Assembly: GCA_002342365.1 (NCBI GenBank)
Contig: DDPV01000002.1
Span: 20,310-41,786 of the forward strand
DNA length: 21,477 bases
DNA from: Burkholderiales bacterium UBA2459
GTDB taxonomy: Bacteria; Pseudomonadota; Gammaproteobacteria; Burkholderiales; Burkholderiaceae_E
Direction: 5' to 3'
In this document: piece after piece, positions 15,730 through 21,477 of the stretch
How positions within the stretch are numbered: the stretch's first letter is position 1
Layout: each line of letters begins with the position of its first letter
The notes under the pieces: model-generated
Database searches by the model: none
The model's input: only the letters and a program-made list of their open reading frames with translations
What the model was told of the DNA's origin: nothing
Translations under genes and position numbers: made by a program

Positions 15730-16476
15730 TTAGGGTTTTGCGCTTTTAAAGAGACCTGGATCGAGCAGGCGGCGATAATCATTCACAACACCCCGGTAGC
15801 ATTCGCAGGAACGCTCCTCGAGGCCCTTGCGGTCACGAATTTCAAGTCGCCCACGGCTGTATCGGATAAGGCCTTCTTCCTGGAGTGCGGCTGCAATTGT
15901 GCTGACAGCCTCGCGACGCACGCTGAGGCGTTCGGCCATGACCTGGTGCGTCAGTTGAAGCACCGGTTGGTCAACCCGGTCAAGAATTTGAAGCAGCCAG
16001 CGGCATAAACGTTGCTCGAGCTGATGATGATGCGCGCAACCGGTCATGCGGCTGGCCTGCGAAAGAATGGCCTGGGTGTATCGCCAAAAAAGCTGTTGAT
16101 GGTGCAAATCAAAACGAAGCAATTCGTCGCGCATGCTTGCAGCGTCCAGGGTGTAGCCACCTCCGGTCACCTTGGCGATAGCAGCATTGATCGAGTGTGT
16201 GGCTCCGAGCGCCAAAGGAAAGCCAACAAAACCTTCGTGACCCACGGTGGCGGTTTCCACCGTTTCGCCGTCTTTCAGCGTCATCACCATGGAGAAGACG
16301 CCCCGCACCGGGAAAAGCGCATGAGAAATCGGATCACCTTGCGCGTAAAACATCGAGCCGGCGCGAAAATCAATCCATCGTAGCTTGGCTTGCCAGCGAC
16401 CAAAGCATGCTTCGGTGATGCTGCGCAACAGAAAATTCGTCTTAGGCGATGGGCGATCCCGGTAGGGCATAGACAT
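15730..16476 (-). CDS. Crp/Fnr-family transcriptional regulator
   Basis: A 248-aa regulator with a cNMP-binding-like beta-roll (about 30-120: GSMFYAQGDPISHALFPVRG and VGHEGFVGFPLAL), a dimerisation helix, and a C-terminal winged helix (about 155-220: LTHQVMAERLSVRREAVSTI then EEGLIRYSRGRLEI). It lacks the N-terminal cysteine cluster of Fnr, so it is not expected to be an Fe-S oxygen sensor; two cysteines lie in the tail (SCECY). The effector is unknown. Two in-frame ATGs (16476 and 16470) are possible and neither has a clear ribosome site. It lies 90 bp downstream of the MarR-like gene on the same strand. Confidence 0.88.
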   Translation of the reverse strand: MSMPYRDRPSPKTNFLLRSITEACFGRWQAKLRWIDFRAGSMFYAQGDPISHALFPVRGVFSMVMTLKDGETVETATVGHEGFVGFPLALGATHSINAAIAKVTGGGYTLDAASMRDELLRFDLHHQQLFWRYTQAILSQASRMTGCAHHHQLEQRLCRWLLQILDRVDQPVLQLTHQVMAERLSVRREAVSTIAAALQEEGLIRYSRGRLEIRDRKGLEERSCECYRGVVNDYRRLLDPGLFKSAKP

Positions 16477-16566
16477 ACACCGGAGGATTCAAGGCCGCTG
16501 CCTAGCCCTGCACAGCGCGTGTGCAAGGCGGCTATCGAGCCAGGCCTTGCAGGTTCTTGCAAACGC

Positions 16567-16935
16567 TCAGCTAGCCGCTTTAACGGCTTGCGTCATAGCC
16601 TTCGATGCAGCTGAAAAGTAGCCAAGTGCGCGCTTGGTCGGGGTGATCATACGCTTGCGGGTATCGGTCGCGGACTCTTCGAAGCTAACCAGTTCGGCGT
16701 CCTTGAGTTGGTGCAAACGCTTATGGATGGTGGCCGGTGAGGCGACTTCACGCATTTGCATCAACTGCCTGACCGATAAGGCCTCGCCGTCATGCCAGTG
16801 GCTGCCGATGAGTAAGAGCAGGGCAACATGATCCGGCGAGAGCTCTTCAAGCCCTTGCGATGTGGTTGCCTTGTGTAGAAGTGACTGATAGTGGAAAAAA
16901 AGATCAACTTGGTTTTGATTGGACTTCGTGGCCAC
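16567..16935 (-). CDS. MarR-like winged-helix regulator
   Basis: Small DNA-binding protein of 122 aa. The winged helix spans about 34-103: LSPDHVALLLLIGSHWHDGE, then a recognition helix near 66-80 (SPATIHKRLHQLKDA) and a wing with DTRKRMI (91-97). The DTRK-type wing is a MarR family trait, although the dimerisation helices at both ends are short. GTG 16935 was selected because GAGGAGG lies eight bases upstream; the frame is open for 16 more codons to 16983 but without such a site. It may form a unit with the Crp-like gene downstream. The AT-rich region upstream with 12-bp repeats could hold its autoregulatory sites. Confidence 0.8.
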   Translation of the reverse strand: MATKSNQNQVDLFFHYQSLLHKATTSQGLEELSPDHVALLLLIGSHWHDGEALSVRQLMQMREVASPATIHKRLHQLKDAELVSFEESATDTRKRMITPTKRALGYFSAASKAMTQAVKAAS

Positions 16936-17246
16936 GGCGCAGGCCTCCTCTTTGGGAAGGGTCAAGGACAAGCAAATGAGCAAAACAGTAACGCTACAAA
17001 CAACGGTACCATAAACCTTGAAAGCTCTAAAACAAAGACTACAGCGCTTGGAGCGATCATTGGCGACACGATAAAGACTATAGCAACCGGTGCAATGGTC
17101 TATCCAACGTTAAACGCTATAGCAATCCGCGCGAGTATGTGCGACAACGCACAATAAGTCCAGTCATCTTTCGACAGGATATTTACTTTTCGAGATTCAA
17201 CCTTCCGTAGGGACTTGCCGCGATTGCTTTGACCAATAATTCAGCC
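16936..17246. other. AT-rich intergenic region between MarR-like gene and 63-aa gene
   Basis: About 310 bp, visibly poorer in G+C than its surroundings between roughly 16970 and 17215. It contains three spaced copies of a 12-bp motif (see repeat). On the minus strand one copy gives TATAGT, a plausible -10, but the best -35 (TTGGAT) is 19 bp away, so a promoter is not firmly assigned. I see no convincing gene here. Confidence 0.6.
17034..17123. repeat. three 12-bp motifs at exact 39-bp spacing
   Basis: AAAGACTACAGC (17034), AAAGACTATAGC (17073) and AAACGCTATAGC (17112) start 39 bp apart. The DNA between the motifs is also weakly similar between units, and read on the plus strand the stretch gives a 13-residue periodicity (KTTALGAIIGDTI, KTIATGAMVYPTL, NAIAIRASMCDNA). 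This could be a decayed tandem repeat or a set of regulator sites. Confidence 0.65.
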
Positions 17247-17438
17247 ATGCAAAAGAAAGCAAGACGGGCGCGCATCAGTTTTCAGCATGCTTCGACCCTT
17301 GCGCCTGAAAAGCGCATCAATGCTTCGGTCATCACCCAGGTTCACGGCGACAGCGAAGAAGCAGTGCTTGAGGCGCTGAAAAAAACCTATCCGCACTGGA
17401 ACGATTTCGTCGTGGTGCGGGTAGAGTGGTTGACCTGA
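17247..17438 (+). CDS. small hypothetical protein, 63 aa
   Basis: No family recognised. The product is basic at the N terminus (MQKKARRARISFQHAS) and ends in an amphipathic helix and a strand (EEAVLEALKKTYPHWNDFVVVRVEWLT), a plausible small alpha/beta fold; codon use resembles its neighbours. ATG 17247 is the first ATG; a TTG at 17229 is possible, and neither has a good ribosome site. It ends 11 bp before the stop of the convergent SGNH-like gene, with a GC-rich inverted repeat in the junction. Confidence 0.55.
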   Translation: MQKKARRARISFQHASTLAPEKRINASVITQVHGDSEEAVLEALKKTYPHWNDFVVVRVEWLT

Positions 17439-17449
17439 GGCGAGCGAGC

Positions 17450-17959
17450 TCAGCCGCCGACTAGCGGCGGCGGGCCCTTGGGCCAAGTGGGTCTGGTCCA
17501 GTCCATCTTGCCTTTGATGCGTGACTGGGTCGCAAGCAGTTCTGCGCCTCGCTCTGAAGGGTGGATCTGGTTGCGTTGTTTTTCCTCGATGATCATCAAA
17601 TGATCCTTGTAAAGCCGGGCGAGTTCACGCATCGCGTCAGCCGGTTTGGCTTTGGCCGGCAACAACCAGAACACTTGTTCCGCGTCGATGCTGGCGCGCA
17701 ATTTGCTCAAGTGCCCAAGGGCCTCGTTTTCGATCGTCTGGCTTGGAGGGTCGTAGGTTCCAAGACTGATGATGACGGTTTTGGCTGCGAATTTGACGCC
17801 ATTATCGCGAACCCAGCGTTCGGTTGCCGTGTTCGGCTGGGTCTTGGTCACGCATTCCTGGCGAAACTGCTTGATGCCTTCAGCGATTTCATCGCCGAGA
17901 ATGAGACAGTCAATCATAGGGCCTTTGATCTCATAAAAGGAAGGGTTGGGTTTCGGCAT
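17450..17959 (-). CDS. SGNH/GDSL hydrolase-like protein, catalytic residues apparently lost
   Basis: A 169-aa protein with the order of SGNH blocks but altered key residues. Block I reads LILGDEIAEGI with Glu24 in place of the nucleophilic Ser of GDS. Block III reads VIISLGTYDPP (67-70) where GxND is usual. Block V reads QRNQIHPSERGAELLA with His133 kept but Asn at the position of the catalytic Asp. The overall pattern (beta strand, GDx, central VIISLG, FWLLPA strand, IHPS) fits the fold. No signal peptide is visible. ATG 17959 has GGAG seven bases upstream; a longer frame to a TTG at 18031 lacks support. The C-terminal tail (MDWTRPTWPKGPPPLVGG) is proline- and tryptophan-rich. Family assignment is moderate, and the function is unknown. 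Confidence 0.6.
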   Translation of the reverse strand: MPKPNPSFYEIKGPMIDCLILGDEIAEGIKQFRQECVTKTQPNTATERWVRDNGVKFAAKTVIISLGTYDPPSQTIENEALGHLSKLRASIDAEQVFWLLPAKAKPADAMRELARLYKDHLMIIEEKQRNQIHPSERGAELLATQSRIKGKMDWTRPTWPKGPPPLVGG

Positions 17960-18056
17960 GTATGGACTCCGCAGCCCTGGCCTTGATCGGCCGCGCCGAG
18001 GACCTGTCCAATCTCCCGAGTGCGCATTCAAACACTGAACTTAGCTATTTGCATAG

Positions 18057-18082
18057 TGTATCCACGATTATGTATCCACGAT
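18057..18082. repeat. 12-bp direct repeat upstream of the SGNH-like gene
   Basis: TGTATCCACGAT occurs at 18057-18068 and 18071-18082, a 14-bp period, in the 146-bp gap between the tctC-like stop and the SGNH-like start. It may be a pair of regulator half-sites for the minus-strand gene at 17959. No -35/-10 pair is obvious. Confidence 0.6.
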
Positions 18083-18105
18083 GAGCCTGCCTCAGCTCAG
18101 AGCCT

Positions 18106-19110
18106 TTACTCGACTTTCCCAATACGCCGCACGATGTCGGCAAGCAGCTTGGCATCCCGGGCCCAAAATTGCGCGAAATCCGGAGCATCGAGGTATTGAA
18201 TCGGACTTCCCGCGTTCGTGATCGCGCTTTGTACCTTCGGGTCGCTTGCCGCCTGCTTCGCCGCCTGTCTCAGCTGCTCAATGATCGATGCCGGAGTACC
18301 ACTCGGAACGAAAATTCCAGACCATTGTGAAAACTGGATCGGAACGCCAAGTTGCTCAAGGCTCGGTACCTCCGGCAGACTTTGCAGCGGTTCTTTGCCC
18401 CAATGCGCAAGCACGCGGAGCTTGCCTGCCTTGACCTGGGATAGGATCGAAGCGGGCCCTGTCGCAACCAGATCAATCTCGCCCGCAAGCAGAGCCAATA
18501 CCGCAGGACCTGCGCCTTTGTATGCCACATGGGTGATCTTGAGTTCGCGCTCGAGTTTGAGCATTTCCATAGGGACATGCATGGTCCCGTAGTTTCCCGA
18601 GGAACCGTAATTGAGCTTGCCTTGATTGGCTTTGACGTAGCGTTCAAACTCGGCATAATTTTTGTAGGGTGCATCAGCGCGTACGGCCAAGACCGTGGGG
18701 TCTGCCGTTACCCTGGCAATCGGCGTGAGTTGCTGCAGGCTGAACGCTGGCGTTCGGCCCAGGACTTCGTCGGCAACCGGAATGGTCGATATCGAGACAA
18801 GGCCCATCAGCAGCGTGTAGCCATCCGGCTTTGCTCGGGCCACTTGCGCCATGCCGAGAGCTCCTCCGGCGCCGGCCTTATTCTCGACGATCACCGCCTG
18901 ACCGAGCATTCGCCCCATGGCCTCAGCCATGGGTCTGCCGACGGTGTCAGCCACCCCGCCAGGCGGGAAGGGGACCACCATGGTAATCGGTCGCACGGGA
19001 AATCGGTCGCTCTGTGCCTGAGCAAGCGGCAGCATGATCGTCGCGCTGCAAAGTGCAACAATCGCTGCAAGGAATCGATGGGTCAGGGATTTCAGGGTGG
19101 CTCGACGCAT
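18106..19110 (-). CDS. Bug/TctC-family periplasmic binding protein
   Basis: Secreted solute receptor of tripartite tricarboxylate transporter type (334 aa). The signal peptide is MRRATLKSLTHRFLAAIVAL followed by a hydrophobic stretch, with cleavage after AQA near 32. The mature part has the hallmark RPITMVVPFPPGGVADTVGR, VIVENKAGAGGALGMAQVARAKPDGYTLLMG, LNYGSSGNYGTMHVPMEM and VAYKGAGPAVLALLAGEIDL. Bug proteins bind carboxylates, amino acids or nicotinic acid derivatives, usually through a backbone/water network and not a fixed side chain, so the ligand cannot be deduced. No TctA/TctB genes are adjacent, which is common for these expanded receptors. A GGGAAG lies close to the ATG. The leader contains 17-bp repeats. 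Confidence 0.93.
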   Translation of the reverse strand: MRRATLKSLTHRFLAAIVALCSATIMLPLAQAQSDRFPVRPITMVVPFPPGGVADTVGRPMAEAMGRMLGQAVIVENKAGAGGALGMAQVARAKPDGYTLLMGLVSISTIPVADEVLGRTPAFSLQQLTPIARVTADPTVLAVRADAPYKNYAEFERYVKANQGKLNYGSSGNYGTMHVPMEMLKLERELKITHVAYKGAGPAVLALLAGEIDLVATGPASILSQVKAGKLRVLAHWGKEPLQSLPEVPSLEQLGVPIQFSQWSGIFVPSGTPASIIEQLRQAAKQAASDPKVQSAITNAGSPIQYLDAPDFAQFWARDAKLLADIVRRIGKVE

Positions 19111-19137
19111 AGGACTTCCCGGGTGCAGTTCTGAGGC

Positions 19138-19241
19138 TCCGGTGGCTTGGTGGTCGGACTCAGTGGTTTGATGATCGGTCTGGTTTGGTTGTCGGTCTAT
19201 TGTGATTGTCGGACTGGCTTGATCGTCGTTTTATTGTACTT
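19138..19241. repeat. 17-bp imperfect repeats upstream of the tctC-like gene
   Basis: Units start at 19174, 19191, 19208 and 19225 with exact 17-bp spacing (ATCGGTCTGGTTTGGTT, GTCGGTCTATTGTGATT, GTCGGACTGGCTTGATC, GTCGTTTTATTGTACTT). A fifth copy at 19153 carries a 4-bp insertion, and a more degenerate one starts near 19138. They lie 28-131 bp upstream of the ATG of the tctC-like gene. The shared core TCRGTCTG(R)GTTT also occurs in the array at 10451-10569. Confidence 0.75.
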
Positions 19242-19260
19242 AGCGGGTAACCACGGTTCT

Positions 19261-19295
19261 GGCAGGCAAGCAGGATTTTGGCCGGCAAGCAGCAT
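19261..19295. repeat. 19-bp period tandem pair
   Basis: GGCAGGCAAGCAGGAT (19261-19276) and GGCCGGCAAGCAGCAT (19280-19295) match at 14 of 16 positions with a 19-bp period. It lies in the gap between the tctC-like gene and tRNA-Lys. Confidence 0.7.
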
Positions 19296-19331
19296 CGGAC
19301 CAGGGTCTGCCGCGGGCTCATTGCAAGCGAT

Positions 19332-19376
19332 CGGCTGGAGGCAAACGGGCTGGAGTGCAATGGGCTGGAGGGCAAT
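19332..19376. repeat. three 15-bp tandem repeats abutting tRNA-Lys
   Basis: GGGCTGGAGTGCAAT (19347-19361) and GGGCTGGAGGGCAAT (19362-19376) differ at one base; a third, more divergent unit precedes them (19332-19346). They end six bases from the encoded CCA of the tRNA, in its 3' trailer. No terminator hairpin with a T-run is visible between the tRNA and these repeats. Confidence 0.8.
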
Positions 19377-19382
19377 GGTGGT

Positions 19383-19458
19383 TGGTAGGCCGTGCTGGAT
19401 TCGAACCAGCGACCAACGGATTAAAAGTCCGCTGCTCTACCGACTGAGCTAACGACCC
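19383..19458 (-). tRNA. tRNA-Lys (anticodon TTT)
   Basis: A 76-nt cloverleaf read on the minus strand from 19458: acceptor GGGTCGT, D arm GCTC-AGTCGGTA-GAGC, anticodon arm GCGGA-CTTTTAA-TCCGT with anticodon TTT, variable TGGTC, T arm GCTGG-TTCGAAT-CCAGC, 3' acceptor ACGGCCT, discriminator A and encoded CCA. The acceptor stem has two wobble pairs, G1-U72 and U4-G69, where the usual bacterial tRNA-Lys ends ACGACCC and pairs fully. All other elements are standard. It has its own promoter and lies downstream of cpoB and the YedE gene. Confidence 0.96.
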
Positions 19459-19470
19459 ACGAAGCCTTCC

Positions 19471-19500
19471 ATTATACAAATAGAGAGAATTGCAGGTCAA
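19471..19500 (-). promoter_or_regulatory. sigma-70 promoter of tRNA-Lys
   Basis: On the minus strand, TTGACC (-35, 19500-19495) and a perfect TATAAT (-10, 19476-19471) are separated by 18 bp. The -10 ends 12 bases before the tRNA 5' end, so transcription would start within a few bases of the mature tRNA. Confidence 0.8.
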
Positions 19501-19538
19501 CCTGCGCACAAGGCATTAACCCATCGGGCCTGCACCCG

Positions 19539-20630
19539 CTAAAGCCTGCTCATCTGCCATTTCATGGCAAGCCAGGCACCGCCTGCGATCGCGGGTAAAC
19601 ACAGTGCCGCACTGGCTGCAAGCAGCGAAGCAGCGCTTAAGCCCTGACCGATGGTGCAACCGAAAGCCACCACACCTCCGATTCCCATCATCGCGGCACC
19701 GAGCAAATGCATGCGCGTGTCCTCCAGTCCTGAAAAACCTTCAAGTCTGAACCGACCACTGAATAAGGATTCAATCCATGCGCCGAATATCATGCCAAAA
19801 ACTGAAACGATGCCGATACTCAGCGTTTTGCTTCGGTCGCTAAAAAGGATGAAGTAATCGAGGGTGTAGGCAAGCGGAGCCACAAAGCTGAACGACTCCG
19901 GCCCCTTCGAGTTGGTTGCAAGAAAGCCTTCTTTCAAGGTGTTCGGGTCCTCGTCGAGATAGCCCAGTGAAGCGGAAACAAACCACATGGCAGCGATCAA
20001 GGCGCCCACCACCAAACCGCTGATGACTTGTTCATGGGCTTGCCGATCCGAGCCCGCCTTGATCCATAGCGTTCCAAAAAGTAGTCCGCTGACGGTCAAG
20101 CCGGTGATCATCCTTTGTTGCGGATCAATGGCCTGGCCAAAGATCAGCCTTGGCAAATCCTGGGCGGCCCAGAGCTCGAAAACTTGTGTTTCGAGCAAGC
20201 TCAGCCTGGGCATCGCCAGTAATCCGCGCATGGTGACGTAGGCACACAGTCCCATCACCAGTACCACAACCAGTGCTTTGAGGGATCCGTTACCGAGTCG
20301 GATCAGTGCTTTGCTGCCGCAACCCGATGCGAGCACCATGCCAAAGCCAAAAAGTGCGCCGCCAAGGATATGGCTTAACCAGGTCAGTTTGGGGGTGAGA
20401 TAAAACGAGGGCTCAACATGAATGAGTTCTTGCGACCACATCAGCTGCGTGAAAAAGATCGCGGCAGCAAGCGCTGCAAACCACTGGCGCATCCGCCCAA
20501 AGTCTGCCATGTTGAACCAGTCGCTGAAGGCTCCCATGGTACAGAAATGATAGCGACTCATGACAGCACCCATCAAGCCGCTCACCACACATGCGAGTGC
20601 CAGCACGGTGGCGCTTGAGGCCTCGCTCAC
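19539..20630 (-). CDS. YeeE/YedE-family sulfur-compound transporter
   Basis: Polytopic inner-membrane protein (363 aa) with two homologous halves of several hydrophobic segments. The three diagnostic cysteines are present: C30 in SRYHFCTMGAF, C104 in LASGCGSKAL and C325 in FGCTIGQGLSA. In the characterised thiosulfate transporter TsuA/YeeE, such cysteines line the path and relay the substrate. No TusA/YeeD-like sulfur carrier gene is adjacent. The start is GTG 20630, whose bases overlap the TGA stop of cpoB (GTGA), so translation is probably coupled; no separate ribosome site is clear. The stop is followed by the tRNA-Lys promoter. Confidence 0.9.
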   Translation of the reverse strand: MSEASSATVLALACVVSGLMGAVMSRYHFCTMGAFSDWFNMADFGRMRQWFAALAAAIFFTQLMWSQELIHVEPSFYLTPKLTWLSHILGGALFGFGMVLASGCGSKALIRLGNGSLKALVVVLVMGLCAYVTMRGLLAMPRLSLLETQVFELWAAQDLPRLIFGQAIDPQQRMITGLTVSGLLFGTLWIKAGSDRQAHEQVISGLVVGALIAAMWFVSASLGYLDEDPNTLKEGFLATNSKGPESFSFVAPLAYTLDYFILFSDRSKTLSIGIVSVFGMIFGAWIESLFSGRFRLEGFSGLEDTRMHLLGAAMMGIGGVVAFGCTIGQGLSAASLLAASAALCLPAIAGGAWLAMKWQMSRL

Positions 20631-21477
20631 TTGAGCTTACTGAGTCGCTCTTTGGCCACCATCGCGGCGTTGCTTTCCGGGTGGCGCTCAATAAGGCTTT
20701 GCAGCGTTTTTCTGGCTACAGCGCGCTCACCCGCGTCGGCCTGCGCAAGGCCCAAGTTCAAGCGAGCATCCGCGGCTCGTGGATGCTCTGCATAGCTTTT
20801 TAAGAACGCTGTGAAACTTGTAATCGCGCCTTTATACTCGCGCTGTGCATAGTTGGCGCTGCCAAACCAAAACACCAGGCTCGGCATATAGTTGGTGTCC
20901 GGGAAACGGTCCATCATGTTGCGCAACTGGCTGGCTGATTGCTTGAAGTCTCCGGCACGAAAGGACTCGATGGCGCCGTCAAAAAGCCGCTTTTCGGTGG
21001 GATCAACGCGAATCTCAACGCCGTCGACGTTGACCACAAGCGGTTCAAAGGCGCTCAGCCGATTGTCGACCTCACCCACCTTGACTTTGACTTCGCCAAT
21101 CCTTTTGTCGACCAGCTGATCCAAATCACGCTGTCGCTTCTGGGTGATGCTCAGTTCATTGACCAGGTCTTCGATCTGGCCACGTGCACGAGCCAATTCC
21201 TGGCGCAGGCGTTCCATATCTGACTGCACGCCAAGCTGACCTTGGCCGTCCGCTTTTTTTTGCACCGACTGCTGGGTGTCTTTAAGCTCCGCGTCGAAAG
21301 CCTGAATCTGCGCGCCAAGCTTTTGAATCTGAGCGCTTAAATTCTGAATTTGTTTGGTCTGCTCTTGCAGCTGATTACGCGACTCTTCGAAACGAATTCG
21401 CAAATCGAGGATCGCTTTGCGTGCTTCATCGTCGGCGAAAATCGCAGCCTGTGCGGCATGGTGCGCAAGGCCAGCAC
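20627..21477 (-). CDS. cpoB: Tol-Pal system protein CpoB/YbgF (5' end outside window)
   Basis: Periplasmic protein that coordinates the Tol-Pal machine with PBP1B-dependent septal peptidoglycan synthesis. The gene runs off the right edge; 282 residues are visible. They begin in the end of the signal peptide (HHAAQA) followed by AIFADDEARKAILDLR, the usual mature start, so only the N-terminal part of the signal peptide is missing. Next come a trimeric coiled coil (repeated QIQNLSAQIQKLGAQIQ heptads), a linker with FEPLVVNVDGVEIRVDPTEK, and a C-terminal TPR domain (YMPSLVFWFGSANYAQREYKG, AADARLNLGLAQADAGERA, HPESNAAMVAKERLSKL). pal and tolB are expected just beyond the window edge. Confidence 0.94.
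   Translation of the reverse strand, partial: AGLAHHAAQAAIFADDEARKAILDLRIRFEESRNQLQEQTKQIQNLSAQIQKLGAQIQAFDAELKDTQQSVQKKADGQGQLGVQSDMERLRQELARARGQIEDLVNELSITQKRQRDLDQLVDKRIGEVKVKVGEVDNRLSAFEPLVVNVDGVEIRVDPTEKRLFDGAIESFRAGDFKQSASQLRNMMDRFPDTNYMPSLVFWFGSANYAQREYKGAITSFTAFLKSYAEHPRAADARLNLGLAQADAGERAVARKTLQSLIERHPESNAAMVAKERLSKLK

Noticed and set aside
15730..16476. Fnr-type oxygen sensor
   Set aside because: The N-terminal cysteine cluster needed for the Fe-S centre is missing.
16891..17157. Plus-strand 88-codon open frame over the MarR-like gene start and the AT-rich region
   Set aside because: It starts at GTG without a ribosome site and half of it is antisense to the MarR-like gene. The 13-residue periodicity is reported as a DNA repeat.
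17453..17471. Rho-independent terminator between the 63-aa gene and the SGNH-like gene
   Set aside because: A GCCGCC/GGCGGC stem is present but no T-run follows on either strand, and it overlaps the coding end of the SGNH-like gene.
17960..18031. Longer N terminus for the SGNH-like protein from a TTG
   Set aside because: The ATG at 17959 has a good ribosome site; the added residues are Arg/Gly-rich and do not resemble a signal or domain.

Overview
The window looks like a chromosomal segment of a betaproteobacterium, probably Burkholderiales and near Alcaligenaceae; this placement is inferred. The evidence is moderately high GC, a Bug/TctC-type binding protein, an NhaR-like LysR regulator, an HPF-like protein of betaproteobacterial type, and a Tol-Pal accessory gene (cpoB) next to tRNA-Lys. 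There are 17 complete protein genes that I support, one partial gene at the right edge (cpoB), a possible gene end at the left edge, and one tRNA. I see no insertion sequence, integrase, prophage or CRISPR array.

Left part (1-5850): an NTF2-like/flavin monooxygenase fusion (138-1940, +) converges on a two-gene iron-type nitrile hydratase operon (alpha 3154-2567, beta 2550-1873, -), and the last 68 bp of the two units overlap. Divergent from the nitrile hydratase is a small two-helix membrane protein whose 3' end overlaps the TTG start of a TonB-dependent receptor. A 21-bp dyad lies in the shared intergenic region. No nitrile hydratase activator and no amidase are visible. This block is the most unusual part of the window.

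Middle (5851-15630): a two-CBS-domain protein; a YafJ-like class II glutamine amidotransferase (-); an unrecognised 292-aa protein; a family III CoA-transferase overlapping an NhaR-like regulator by ATGA; a 316-bp intergenic stretch with seven 17-bp repeats, a 17-bp palindrome and a possible three-way-junction leader; an HPF/RaiA-like protein; and a two-gene RND efflux operon (lipoprotein adaptor plus 1047-aa pump) without an outer-membrane channel gene.

Right part (15730-21477): Crp/Fnr-like and MarR-like regulators on the minus strand, an AT-rich intergenic region with 39-bp periodicity, a 63-aa protein, an SGNH-like protein whose catalytic residues look lost, an orphan TctC receptor, a repeat-rich stretch in front of it, tRNA-Lys(TTT) with its own near-consensus promoter, a YeeE/YedE transporter, and the 3' part of cpoB. 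The repeats upstream of tctC have the same 17-bp period as the array at 10451-10569 and share a core with it, which suggests a dispersed 17-bp repeat family.

All calls were made by reading the sequence. Family assignments rest on remembered motifs and were not checked by a search.
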